Positions 7,160-13,822 of a DNA stretch of 13,822 nt are shown here, one piece after another (positions within the stretch are counted from its first letter, which is position 1; each line of letters begins with the position of its first letter). The notes under the pieces were generated by a model, which was not told the DNA's origin, did no database searches, and saw only the letters and a list, made by a program, of their open reading frames with translations. The stretch lies in the NCBI GenBank assembly GCA_003221075.1, contig QHUF01000012.1, forward strand, positions 1 to 13,822. Direction: 5' to 3'. Source of the DNA: Gemmatimonadota bacterium (lineage in GTDB: Bacteria; Gemmatimonadota; Gemmatimonadetes; Gemmatimonadales; GWC2-71-9). Both the position numbers and the translations under genes were made by a program.

Positions 7160-8157
7160 CTCTTCTTGAATGCGTCCGTAAACGCCTGGGCAGCTCGCTT
7201 GGCGGAGTCCACCACGTCGTTCACGACGGCTTTTGCTTCTTTCATATAGTGCTCGCGGGCCTCATCGATGTCCTTGTCGATCGGCCGGTTGTCCGCGTCG
7301 GGGCCGCGGCGCGTGTACTCGCCGTTCAGGATGCGCTCGTAATGGCCGGCTTCGATCCAGCGCTGCAGCTCGGCGGCACGCAGAGTGCTGAACGGATGCG
7401 TCCGGTCGAGGGTGTTGAGGATCTGGAAGATCCGGTCGAGCGCACCCCCCGATTCCTCGTAGTCCTTGGCCTGCACGAGGAACTCATCGAGGCTCATCTG
7501 CTTCATATCGCCGCCGCCGGCCATCTTGAGATGCATGCGCATCGCGGCGTGGGGATCCTGGACCGCCAGGAGACCCGCGCGATCGGACGAGAGCTCGCTC
7601 TTGCGGAACCACTCGAGCAGGGCGATCCGGATGGGTAGCAGGGCGATGCCCGCCAGGAACGGCAGGGTCGAAAAACTGAAATTGAGAATCAGGATCAGAA
7701 TCGTGACATACAGCGCGTGCCCGCTCATCACGTGGCCCAGCTCGTGCCCCAGGAGCGTCCGCATCTCGTCGTCATCGAGCAGCTTGAGCGCGCCCGAATT
7801 GATCACGATGAACGGCCGGTCCATCCCGTAGGCGCCCGCGTTGACGAACGGCGTCTGGGATACGAACAGGTCGGGCCGCGGCTCCACATCCATCGTCGTC
7901 AGCACGTCGGTATACAGCTCGTTGAGGCGGGGGAATTGTCTCGGCCCGACGCGCACGGCGTCTGCCTGGAACAGCAGGCGGATGCCGCGCTCGCCGATGA
8001 ATCCGTAGATCTTCTTCACCACCTGGTCGAAACCGGGAATGGAGCGCAGCGACTGCAGCGCCGCCCGATCGGCCGGATGCTCCCAGGACACGGGAGCGAT
8101 TTGGGTCAACACTTTCCGCGGCCGCGCCGCGGGAAGGCTGTTCGTCGGTTCGGTCAT
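7156..8157 (-). CDS. M48 family zinc metalloprotease, membrane-anchored
   Basis: At 333 residues, the ATG at 8155-8157 is chosen because AGGAGA (8163-8168) lies 5 nt upstream. The frame extends to 8271, but that would read through the palindromic repeat. The zinc site is HELGH (138-142), with the downstream glutamate of the family in the helix SELSSDRAG (E188, D192). A hydrophobic segment of about 30 residues (151-180) between the two, likely one or two membrane spans, is typical of HtpX-like M48 enzymes. The C-terminal 150 residues are soluble and helical (THPFSTLRAAELQRW, about 253-267, is the usual post-catalytic motif). It probably degrades or trims membrane-associated proteins from the inner membrane; the substrate is unknown. 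Its stop overlaps the purD start, so the two are coupled. Confidence 0.9.
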   Translation of the reverse strand: MTEPTNSLPAARPRKVLTQIAPVSWEHPADRAALQSLRSIPGFDQVVKKIYGFIGERGIRLLFQADAVRVGPRQFPRLNELYTDVLTTMDVEPRPDLFVSQTPFVNAGAYGMDRPFIVINSGALKLLDDDEMRTLLGHELGHVMSGHALYVTILILILNFSFSTLPFLAGIALLPIRIALLEWFRKSELSSDRAGLLAVQDPHAAMRMHLKMAGGGDMKQMSLDEFLVQAKDYEESGGALDRIFQILNTLDRTHPFSTLRAAELQRWIEAGHYERILNGEYTRRGPDADNRPIDKDIDEAREHYMKEAKAVVNDVVDSAKRAAQAFTDAFKKR

Positions 8158-8162
8158 GCCTC

Positions 8163-8168
8163 TCTCCT
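8163..8168 (-). promoter_or_regulatory. Ribosome binding site deciding the M48 protease start
   Basis: AGGAGA on the minus strand sits 5 nt before the ATG at 8157. It is one of the few clear Shine-Dalgarno sites in the window and rules out the longer upstream frame as the main product. Confidence 0.7.
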
Positions 8169-8234
8169 GCGAATGGATTCCCTCACGTACGGGCTGGGGA
8201 ATCGCATGTTTCGTGGCCGGGCGCCGTGGTTTTT

Positions 8235-8262
8235 GTAGGGGCGCAGCATGCTGCGCCCCTAC
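8235..8262. repeat. 28-bp perfect palindrome between transsulfuration gene and M48 protease gene
   Basis: Each half is GTAGGGGCGCAGCA or its exact reverse complement, giving a gapless 14+14 bp palindrome with GCATGC at the centre. It lies 24 bp downstream of the transsulfuration gene stop and about 77 bp upstream of the M48 start, both on the minus strand. On that strand the palindrome is followed by an A run rather than a U run, so it is not a standard intrinsic terminator. It looks like a short interspersed palindromic (REP-like) element. Very similar GTAGGGGCG...CGCCCCTAC palindromes are, from memory, dispersed in several bacterial phyla. Confidence 0.85.
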
Positions 8263-8286
8263 CCGAATCACGCACCCTTGCCCTCG

Positions 8287-9456
8287 TCAATCATCAGCTA
8301 GTGCCTGATCCAAATCACCGATCAGGTCCTCCACATCCTCGATCCCGACCGACAGCCGGACCAGACTGTCGGTGAGTCCCATGCGACGCCGCATCTCCGG
8401 CGGCACGCTGGCATGTGTCATCGACGCCGGATGGCCGATCAGGCTCTCTACGCCGCCCAGCGATTCGGCGAGCGCAAAGATCTTGGTCCGCTCCACGAAG
8501 CGGCGCGCGAAGGCGGTGTCGCCCAGCTCGATGCTCAGCATCCCGCCGAATCCCTTCATCTGACGCGCGGCGAGCTCGTGCTGCGGATGCGAGCGCAGTC
8601 CCGGATAGTACACGCGCTGGATTCGGGGATGCTTCTCCAGCCATTCCGCGACGCGCCGGCCATTCGCGTCGTGTTGGCGCATCCGCAGCGCCAGCGTCTT
8701 GGTGCCGCGCAGCGCCAGCCAGCAGTCGAACGGCCCCGGCACGGCGCCGGACGAGTTCTGAATGAATCCGAGGCGCTCGGCGACGTCGTCCCGGGTCGCG
8801 ACCAGCATGCCGCCGACCATGTCGGAGTGGCCGTTCAGGTACTTCGTCGTCGAATGGAGAACGATATCGGCGCCGAACTGCAGGGGCTGCTGGAAGTAGG
8901 GGGTCGCGAACGTGTTGTCGACGACGAACAACGCCTTGGCTTTGCGCGCGATCTCGCCGGTCGCCTTGAGATCGCACAGTCGCATCATCGGATTCGTGGG
9001 CGTCTCGGCGTAGACGATCTTGGTGTTCGGCGTGACGGCGGCCGCCACCGCCTGTGCATCGCCCCCGTCCACGAACGTGAACGTGAGACCCATGCGCGAC
9101 CAGATGTGGGTCATCTGGCGGTGTGAGCCGCCGTACACGTTCTCGCCGCTCACGACGTGATCGCCCGCCGACAACAACTTCATTACCGCATCGAGCGCCG
9201 CTAACCCGGACCCGAACGCAAACCCGTGGACACCGCCTTCGAGCGCGGCAACGTTGCGCTCGAGTGCCTCGCGCGTCGGGTTGCGCGTGCGGGCGTACTC
9301 GTACCCTTTGTTGCGACCCAGTCCCTCCTGGATGTAGGTGGAGGTCTGGTAGATCGGGGTCATGACGGCCCCACTGAGGGGATCCCCCAGGTAACCGGCG
9401 TGCACGGCGCGTGTCGCAATACGGTGTGATAGGTCACGTTCGGCGACTCGCGTCAT
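8287..9456 (-). CDS. Transsulfuration PLP enzyme (cystathionine gamma-synthase or gamma-lyase type)
   Basis: This 389-residue protein covers the whole Cys/Met metabolism PLP-dependent family. Visible features are YEYARTRNPT (52-61, phosphate-contacting Tyr and Arg), GENVYGG (104-110, Tyr stacking on PLP), VVDNTFATPYFQQP with D180 under the PLP ring, and the Schiff-base lysine K205 in LHSTTKYLNGHSD. The C-terminal SLGGVESLIGHPASMTHAS (about 340-360) is the substrate-side loop. All catalytic residues are intact. Sequence alone does not separate cystathionine gamma-synthase (methionine synthesis) from gamma-lyase (cysteine synthesis), so no symbol is given. No Shine-Dalgarno precedes the ATG; a promoter with 17-bp spacing ends 6 nt upstream. 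It is divergent from the HD-GYP gene, with 57 bp between them. Confidence 0.93.
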   Translation of the reverse strand: MTRVAERDLSHRIATRAVHAGYLGDPLSGAVMTPIYQTSTYIQEGLGRNKGYEYARTRNPTREALERNVAALEGGVHGFAFGSGLAALDAVMKLLSAGDHVVSGENVYGGSHRQMTHIWSRMGLTFTFVDGGDAQAVAAAVTPNTKIVYAETPTNPMMRLCDLKATGEIARKAKALFVVDNTFATPYFQQPLQFGADIVLHSTTKYLNGHSDMVGGMLVATRDDVAERLGFIQNSSGAVPGPFDCWLALRGTKTLALRMRQHDANGRRVAEWLEKHPRIQRVYYPGLRSHPQHELAARQMKGFGGMLSIELGDTAFARRFVERTKIFALAESLGGVESLIGHPASMTHASVPPEMRRRMGLTDSLVRLSVGIEDVEDLIGDLDQALADD

Positions 9457-9462
9457 GGCCGG

Positions 9463-9491
9463 AACGTAAGGGCCGCTTCCCCATGGGGCAA
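9463..9491 (-). promoter_or_regulatory. Promoter of the transsulfuration gene, leaderless arrangement
   Basis: On the minus strand a -35 TTGCCC (9486-9491) and a -10 TACGTT (9463-9468) are separated by exactly 17 bp. The -10 ends 6 nt before the ATG at 9456, so transcription would begin at or beside the start codon. No ribosome site is present. Confidence 0.5.
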
Positions 9492-9499
9492 GCGACCTT

Positions 9500-9505
9500 T
9501 ACTTT
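9500..9505 (+). promoter_or_regulatory. Candidate -10 element for the HD-GYP gene
   Basis: TACTTT ends 8 nt before the ATG at 9514, and a weak TTCCCC (9477-9482) lies 17 bp upstream. It overlaps the divergent promoter of the transsulfuration gene, so the two genes may compete for polymerase. No Shine-Dalgarno sequence is seen. Confidence 0.35.
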
Positions 9506-9513
9506 GGGCGGCG

Positions 9514-10599
9514 ATGCCACCCTTCTCCGGAATGCGCTGCCTTGTGGTCGACGACGAGCCGCGGTTGCGCCGGGTGCTCGTGCGGCTGCTCGAGGGCGAA
9601 GGCTTCGCGTGCGCCGAAGCCGGCTCCGGCGTCGAGGCGTTGCAGGAGCTGGAGAAGGGCGCGGTGCCGCTCGTCATTTCCGACTTGCGGATGCCCGAAA
9701 TGGACGGCGTCACGCTGCTGCGTGAGATCGTCACGCGCTGGCCGGGAACCGCCGTCATCGTCGTGACGGCCGTGGCCGAAGTGGAGAGCGCCGTCGCCTG
9801 CCTGCAAATGGGCGCGCTCGATTACGTCGCCAAACCGTTTCATCTCGACGAAGTGCGGGCCCGCGTGTCGCAGGCGCTCGACAAACGGCGACTCATCATC
9901 GAAAACCGCAACTATCAGGCGGGTCTCGAGGAACGGGTCGAGGCACAGGCACGGCGCATCGAGGAGCTGTTTCTCGAGGGCGTGCACGCACTCGTCTTTG
10001 CGCTCGAAGCGAAGGACGCGTATACCCGCGGGCACTCGATGCGCGTCGCCAATTACTCCGTCGAAATCGCCCGCGCCCTTGATCTCGATAAAGACCTGAT
10101 CGATACCATCGCGCTCGGCGCCGAGCTGCACGACGTCGGGAAGATCGGCGTGAGTGAGGCAGTCCTGCACAAGGCCGGCAAGCTGTCGGACGCCGAGTAC
10201 CGCCACATCATGGAGCATACAGTGATCGGAGCGCGCATTCTGGGCCCGCTGATGCGTGACGCGCCCGGGGCCCTGTCGATCGTACGCTCGCATCACGAGC
10301 GGCTGGACGGCACCGGCTTCCCCGACAGCCTGAAAGGGGATCAGATTCCGTTCGAGGCGCGCCTCGTGAGCGTCGCCGACGCGTTCGACGCGATGACGAG
10401 CGTCCGGCCCTACCGCCCATCGCTGTCGGTGAAACACGCCCTGCGGGAGCTCGAGGAGGGGAAGGGCGTGCAGTTCGACGCCGAGATCGTCAAGGCGTTC
10501 CTGCGCGCGTTCGCCGAGGGCGCGTCGCTGCCCATTCCGACGCCCCAGCTACAACCGTTGCGCCTCCCGAGTCGCGCTATGGAAGCTCGTCGCGCCTGA
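9514..10599 (+). CDS. Response regulator with HD-GYP cyclic-di-GMP phosphodiesterase domain
   Basis: This is a two-domain cytoplasmic signalling protein of 361 residues. The receiver domain (about 7-122) has the acidic pair D13/D14, phosphoacceptor D57 (ISDLRMPEMDG), T85 and K107. A charged helical linker (about 123-155) leads to an HD-GYP domain (about 155-335) with H174, the HD pair H206/D207 (LHDVGKIG), H235, H260/H261, and the GYP motif in the form HHERLDGTGFP (260-270), with Phe replacing the usual Tyr. RPYRP (298-302) is also present. The metal-binding residues are complete, so it should hydrolyse c-di-GMP when phosphorylated. No histidine kinase is adjacent. The start at 9514 is provisional: an ATG at 9532 (MRCLVVDDE) would also give a complete receiver domain. 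Confidence 0.93.
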   Translation: MPPFSGMRCLVVDDEPRLRRVLVRLLEGEGFACAEAGSGVEALQELEKGAVPLVISDLRMPEMDGVTLLREIVTRWPGTAVIVVTAVAEVESAVACLQMGALDYVAKPFHLDEVRARVSQALDKRRLIIENRNYQAGLEERVEAQARRIEELFLEGVHALVFALEAKDAYTRGHSMRVANYSVEIARALDLDKDLIDTIALGAELHDVGKIGVSEAVLHKAGKLSDAEYRHIMEHTVIGARILGPLMRDAPGALSIVRSHHERLDGTGFPDSLKGDQIPFEARLVSVADAFDAMTSVRPYRPSLSVKHALRELEEGKGVQFDAEIVKAFLRAFAEGASLPIPTPQLQPLRLPSRAMEARRA

Positions 10600-10608
10600 T
10601 TCACTCAT

Positions 10609-10614
10609 TACATT
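10609..10614 (+). promoter_or_regulatory. Candidate -10 element for glmM
   Basis: TACATT ends 9 nt before the ATG at 10624 in the 24-bp gap after the HD-GYP gene. No Shine-Dalgarno site and no good -35 hexamer are visible. The gene may have its own start or be read from the HD-GYP promoter. Confidence 0.3.
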
Positions 10615-10623
10615 GATGGTCCG

Positions 10624-12006
10624 ATGTCCGACACTCTAATGGTGAGTGTGTCGGGAGTTCGGGGTTTGGTTGGTACAGACCTGACTCCCGAAATCGTCGC
10701 TCGGTGGGCGGCGGCGTTTGGCACGTGGGCGAAAGACGGCCGGCCTGACGGCCGGACGGCCCGACGGCCCGTGTCGATCGTCATCGGACGCGACGCCCGA
10801 ACTTCGGGTCCGATGTTCACCAGTGCTGCAATTGCTGGCCTTCAATCGGTCGGATGTCATGTAATAGACGTGGGCCTGGTAGCGACTCCCTCGGTACAAC
10901 TCGCGGTCGAGCATCATCGGGCCGCCGGCGGCATCATCGTCACCGCCAGCCACAATCCCATCGAATGGAACGCGCTCAAGTTCGTCGGCCCCGATGGCAT
11001 CTTTCTTGATACCGGATCGGGCACCCGCGTCCGGGAGCTGGCGGCGGCGGATTCCCTACCGCGAGCCCAGGTCACCGCGATCGGCGATGTGACGTCAGAT
11101 CCGGACGCGATTGCCCGACATCTCGCCGCCGTGCTCGCGCTTCGGGGCGTGGATGTTCGGGCGATCCGGCGCCGGCCCTTCCGCGTCGCGCTCGATACGG
11201 TGCGTGGCGCGGGCGGTGCGCTGATGCCGGAGCTGCTCGAGCGGTTGGGCTGCCGCGTCACCGCGATCAATCTGGAAACCGACGGACTGTTTCCCCGGCC
11301 CCCGGAGCCGGTGCCCGAAAACCTGAAAGCCCTCGGCGCGCTGGTGCGACGGAAGAAGGCGGACATCGGGATCGCGGTCGATCCCGACGTCGATCGGCTC
11401 GCGATTGTGGACGAGAAGGGACGACCGATCGGCGAGGACTATACGCTCGCATTTGCCATCAGGGCCGTCCGGCCGTCCGGCCGTCAGACCGTCGTCTGCA
11501 ATTTGTCGACATCGCTGGTGGTGGAAGACGCAGCGCGAGAGTTCGGTGCACGCGTGGTTCGGGCACCCGTCGGAGAAGTGCATGTCGCGAGAAAGATCAT
11601 CGCGCTGAAAGCGGCGATCGGCGGCGAAGGGAATGGTGGAGTGATGTATCCGGCGCTGCATGTCGGTCGCGATGCGCCGGTGGCTCTCGCGCTCGTGTTG
11701 TCGCTGCTTGCGCGCGAGCGCGTGACGGTAAGCGAGCTCGTTGCGAGCGCGCCGCAGTACACGATCGTCAAAGCGAAAGTGCCGCGGGGCCCCCGTCTCG
11801 AGCCGGTGTATGATGGTTTGCGGCGCGGGTTTCCCGAAGCCGCAGTGGATACGCAGGACGGGTTACGGCTCGCATGGCCGGATCGCTGGCTGCACGTGCG
11901 GCCCTCGGGCACCGAGCCGATCATTCGACTCATCGCGGAAGCGCCGTCGCGCGCGGACGCAGAACGGTTAATAGAAGAAGGGCGGCGGTTATGTGCGGCA
12001 TCGTAG
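10624..12006 (+). CDS. glmM: Phosphoglucosamine mutase, archaeal-type motif
   Basis: It converts glucosamine-6-phosphate to glucosamine-1-phosphate. The 460 residues contain all four domains of the alpha-D-phosphohexomutase family: the N-terminal SVSGVRGLVG, the phosphoserine loop TASHNP with S109, the metal loop DPDVDR (253-258), the sugar-specificity loop GGEGNGG (333-339), and the phosphate loop RPSGTEP (426-432). The sugar loop is GEGNGG rather than the GEQSGH of E. coli GlmM and resembles archaeal-type GlmM enzymes, which can also act on mannose or glucose phosphates. The glmS gene overlapping its end strongly supports the glucosamine role. Two loops (residues 38-50 and 280-288) are encoded by near-identical inverted GC repeats. 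An alternative start is the internal Met6. Confidence 0.92.
   Translation: MSDTLMVSVSGVRGLVGTDLTPEIVARWAAAFGTWAKDGRPDGRTARRPVSIVIGRDARTSGPMFTSAAIAGLQSVGCHVIDVGLVATPSVQLAVEHHRAAGGIIVTASHNPIEWNALKFVGPDGIFLDTGSGTRVRELAAADSLPRAQVTAIGDVTSDPDAIARHLAAVLALRGVDVRAIRRRPFRVALDTVRGAGGALMPELLERLGCRVTAINLETDGLFPRPPEPVPENLKALGALVRRKKADIGIAVDPDVDRLAIVDEKGRPIGEDYTLAFAIRAVRPSGRQTVVCNLSTSLVVEDAAREFGARVVRAPVGEVHVARKIIALKAAIGGEGNGGVMYPALHVGRDAPVALALVLSLLARERVTVSELVASAPQYTIVKAKVPRGPRLEPVYDGLRRGFPEAAVDTQDGLRLAWPDRWLHVRPSGTEPIIRLIAEAPSRADAERLIEEGRRLCAAS
10746..10770 (+). repeat. GC-rich repeat, copy 1, inside glmM
   Basis: Copies of GACGGCC start at 10735, 10747, 10755 and 10763, the last three exactly 8 bp apart. 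The 25 bp given here match the reverse complement of 11462-11486 at 24 of 25 positions. It encodes part of the loop DGRPDGRTARRP (residues 38-49), longer than usual between the first helix and the following strand. Confidence 0.7.
11462..11486 (-). repeat. GC-rich repeat, copy 2 (inverted), inside glmM
   Basis: GGCCGTC occurs at 11463, 11471 and 11479, again 8 bp apart. It is the inverted partner of the repeat at 10746-10770, about 690 bp away, and it is read in a different peptide form (RAVRPSGRQ, residues 280-288) in a helix-to-strand loop. Confidence 0.7.
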
Positions 12007-13820
12007 GGTACACCGGCAAGCGGACGGCGGCGCCCGTCGTACTCGAGGGTCTGAAACGTCTCGAGTATCGCGGGTATGACTCCGCAGGTCTGGCTGTCGT
12101 CAACGGCGGGCTCGAGATCTTTCGCGCACCCGGAAAGATCGCCGTGCTGGAGCGCGAGCTCGGCAGCCAGCTGCCCGAAGGCACGACCGCGATCGCGCAC
12201 ACCCGCTGGGCGACGCATGGCGCACCGAACACCGTCAACGCCCATCCCCATGCCGATTGCGGCGGCACGCTCGCCCTGGTCCACAACGGCATCATCGAAA
12301 ACGCAGGCGCCCTGCGCCAGGCGCTGACGAAGCGCGGGCATGTGTTCCGCTCGCAGACCGACACCGAGGTCTTGTCGCATCTGATCGAAGAAACGCACAC
12401 CAAGGGCACGCCGCTCGTCGATGCGACGGCGAACGCGCTGCGCCAGGTCGAGGGCACCTATGGTATCGCCGTGATCTCGAGCCGGGAGCCCGATACGATC
12501 GTGGCCGCGCGACGCGGATCGCCGCTGCTCGTGGCGATCGGGAATGGAGAAAACTTCGTCGCCTCGGACGCGTCGGCGGTGCTCGCCCATACCCGTTCGG
12601 TCGTCTATCTCGACGACGGCGACATCGCCGAGGTCAAGCCCACCGATTACCGCATCATGGATCTCGCCGCCGCCGAGAAGGAAAAGCCGGTCACGCACGT
12701 GGAGTGGGATCTCGCGACGATCGAGCGCGGTGGGTACGCGCACTTCATGCTCAAGGAGATCATGGAGCAGCCGGAGAGCGTGCAGAATTCGCTCCGCGGC
12801 CGTCTCCTCGAGGAAGAAGGCACGGTTCGCTTGGGCGGCTTGAACATCAGCAACGAAGAGCTGCTCAAAGTGCAGCGCATCGTGATCACGGCCTGCGGCA
12901 CGTCGTGGCATTCGGCGTTGATCGGCGAATACATGATGGAGGAGCTGGCGCGCATTCCGACAGAAGTCGAGTACGCCTCGGAGTTTCGCTATCGCAATCC
13001 GATCGTCGACGAACGCACGCTCGTAATCGGGATTTCCCAGTCCGGCGAGACCGCCGACACGCTGGCCGCGTTGCGCGAGGCCAAGCGGCGCGGTGCCCGG
13101 ACGCTGGGACTGGTCAACGTCGTGGGCAGCACGATCGCGCGCGAAGTGGACGGCGGCATTTACCTGCACGCCGGCCCCGAGATCGGCGTGGCGAGCACCA
13201 AGGCGTTCACGAGCCAGATCGTGGCGTTGGCGCTGCTGACCTTGAAGATGGGGCGGCTGCGGGCGCTGTCGATCCTGCAGGGCCGGGAAGTGGTGCGCGC
13301 GCTCGCGAAGCTGCCGGATCTCGTGGCTCGCGTGCTCGCCAAGGCGCCGGAGGTCGAGCAAATCGCGGAGCGGCTGGTGCGCGCGCAAAACGTGTTGTAC
13401 CTGGGGCGCGGCTACAACTTCCCCGTCGCGCTCGAAGGGGCCCTGAAGCTCAAGGAAATCAGCTATATCCACGCCGAGGGGTATCCGGCGGCAGAGATGA
13501 AGCACGGGCCGATCGCGCTGATCGATGATCTCATGCCGGTCGTGTTCATCGCGCCGAAGGACGGCGTGCATCAGAAGGTCGTCAGCAACATCGAAGAGGT
13601 GAAGGCCCGCGGCGGCCGGGTGATCGCGATCGTGACCGAAGGCGACACGGCGCTGGATAAGCTCGCCGACCACCGCATCGAGATTCCCGAGACTCTCGAT
13701 CTGCTCACGCCGGTGTTGAGTGTCGTGCCGCTGCAATTGCTGGCCTACTATATCGCGGTGCGTAGAGGCTGTAACGTCGATCAACCGCGCAATCTGGCCA
13801 AGAGCGTGACGGTCGAGTGA
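11991..13820 (+). CDS. glmS: Glutamine--fructose-6-phosphate aminotransferase (isomerising)
   Basis: It makes glucosamine-6-phosphate from fructose-6-phosphate and glutamine, the entry step to amino-sugar cell-wall precursors. At 609 residues it equals the E. coli enzyme in length. The ATG at 11991 is required because Cys2 of MCGIVGYTG becomes the N-terminal nucleophile; frames extending upstream belong to glmM sequence. The glutaminase domain shows HTRWATHG (70-77), HNG (98-100) and D124. Two SIS domains follow with CGTSWHS (302-308), SQSGETADT (350-358), KLKEISYIHAEGY (486-498, catalytic E489) and H505. The C-tail DQPRNLAKSVTVE carries K604. All catalytic residues are present. It overlaps the glmM 3' end by 16 bp, which leaves no room for a glmS ribozyme-type leader. 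Confidence 0.97.
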   Translation: MCGIVGYTGKRTAAPVVLEGLKRLEYRGYDSAGLAVVNGGLEIFRAPGKIAVLERELGSQLPEGTTAIAHTRWATHGAPNTVNAHPHADCGGTLALVHNGIIENAGALRQALTKRGHVFRSQTDTEVLSHLIEETHTKGTPLVDATANALRQVEGTYGIAVISSREPDTIVAARRGSPLLVAIGNGENFVASDASAVLAHTRSVVYLDDGDIAEVKPTDYRIMDLAAAEKEKPVTHVEWDLATIERGGYAHFMLKEIMEQPESVQNSLRGRLLEEEGTVRLGGLNISNEELLKVQRIVITACGTSWHSALIGEYMMEELARIPTEVEYASEFRYRNPIVDERTLVIGISQSGETADTLAALREAKRRGARTLGLVNVVGSTIAREVDGGIYLHAGPEIGVASTKAFTSQIVALALLTLKMGRLRALSILQGREVVRALAKLPDLVARVLAKAPEVEQIAERLVRAQNVLYLGRGYNFPVALEGALKLKEISYIHAEGYPAAEMKHGPIALIDDLMPVVFIAPKDGVHQKVVSNIEEVKARGGRVIAIVTEGDTALDKLADHRIEIPETLDLLTPVLSVVPLQLLAYYIAVRRGCNVDQPRNLAKSVTVE

Positions 13821-13822
13821 GA

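Noticed and set aside
8114..8135. Inverted GC repeat near the start of the M48 gene
   Set aside because: Imperfect (one-base bulge), within Ala/Arg codons of a GC-rich gene, with no positional sign of function.
11850..11990. A glmS ribozyme/riboswitch before glmS
   Set aside because: The region is glmM coding sequence, and glmS overlaps the glmM stop by 16 bp, leaving no untranslated leader.
11484..13784. A 766-codon open frame on the minus strand opposite glmM and glmS
   Set aside because: It is a GC-driven antisense frame: the peptide is Arg/His/Asp-rich with no recognisable domain, while the plus strand encodes two complete conserved enzymes.

Overview
The window reads as ordinary chromosomal sequence from a high-GC, Gram-negative (two-membrane) bacterium. 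The outer membrane is implied by a TolC-type channel and by a second beta-barrel protein with a signal peptide. The mix of genes, the GC-rich codon use and the lack of Shine-Dalgarno sites at several gene starts suggest Gemmatimonadota or a similar soil or sediment lineage. That placement is an inference, because no rRNA or other marker gene is present. I found no tRNA, rRNA, CRISPR array, insertion sequence or prophage.

Layout. (1) 1-2261: the C-terminal end of a TolC-family efflux channel (+) converges on a gene for a His/Met-tipped outer-membrane beta-barrel protein (-). That gene's family motifs recall barrels found near copper and heavy-metal resistance genes. A 354-bp divergent intergenic region follows. 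(2) 2262-5035: a 755-residue ABC exporter with an extra N-terminal domain of about 165 residues is tightly coupled to a DUF1854 protein. This pair is known elsewhere as associated with cyanophycin metabolism, but no cyanophycin gene is present here. A foldable leader precedes the pair. (3) 5036-5137: a short intergenic array of five 10-bp repeat copies, phased at 16 bp and switching orientation, lies between convergent genes. (4) 5138-9456, all on the minus strand: a PLP-dependent transsulfuration enzyme, a 28-bp perfect palindrome, then a close-packed run of M48 metalloprotease, purD and fpg. purD is broken by an internal deletion of roughly 100 bp that also shifts the frame. (5) 9514-13820, plus strand: a response regulator with an HD-GYP phosphodiesterase output domain, followed by glmM (archaeal-type motif) and glmS, which overlap by 16 bp. 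Together glmS and glmM convert fructose-6-phosphate to glucosamine-1-phosphate for peptidoglycan and LPS precursors.

Most of the content is housekeeping. The points most worth a second look are the disrupted purD, the exporter/DUF1854 pair with its structured leader, the phased repeat array, the near-identical inverted GC repeats inside glmM, and a recurring TACNTT hexamer 6-9 nt before SD-less start codons, which suggests leaderless mRNAs.
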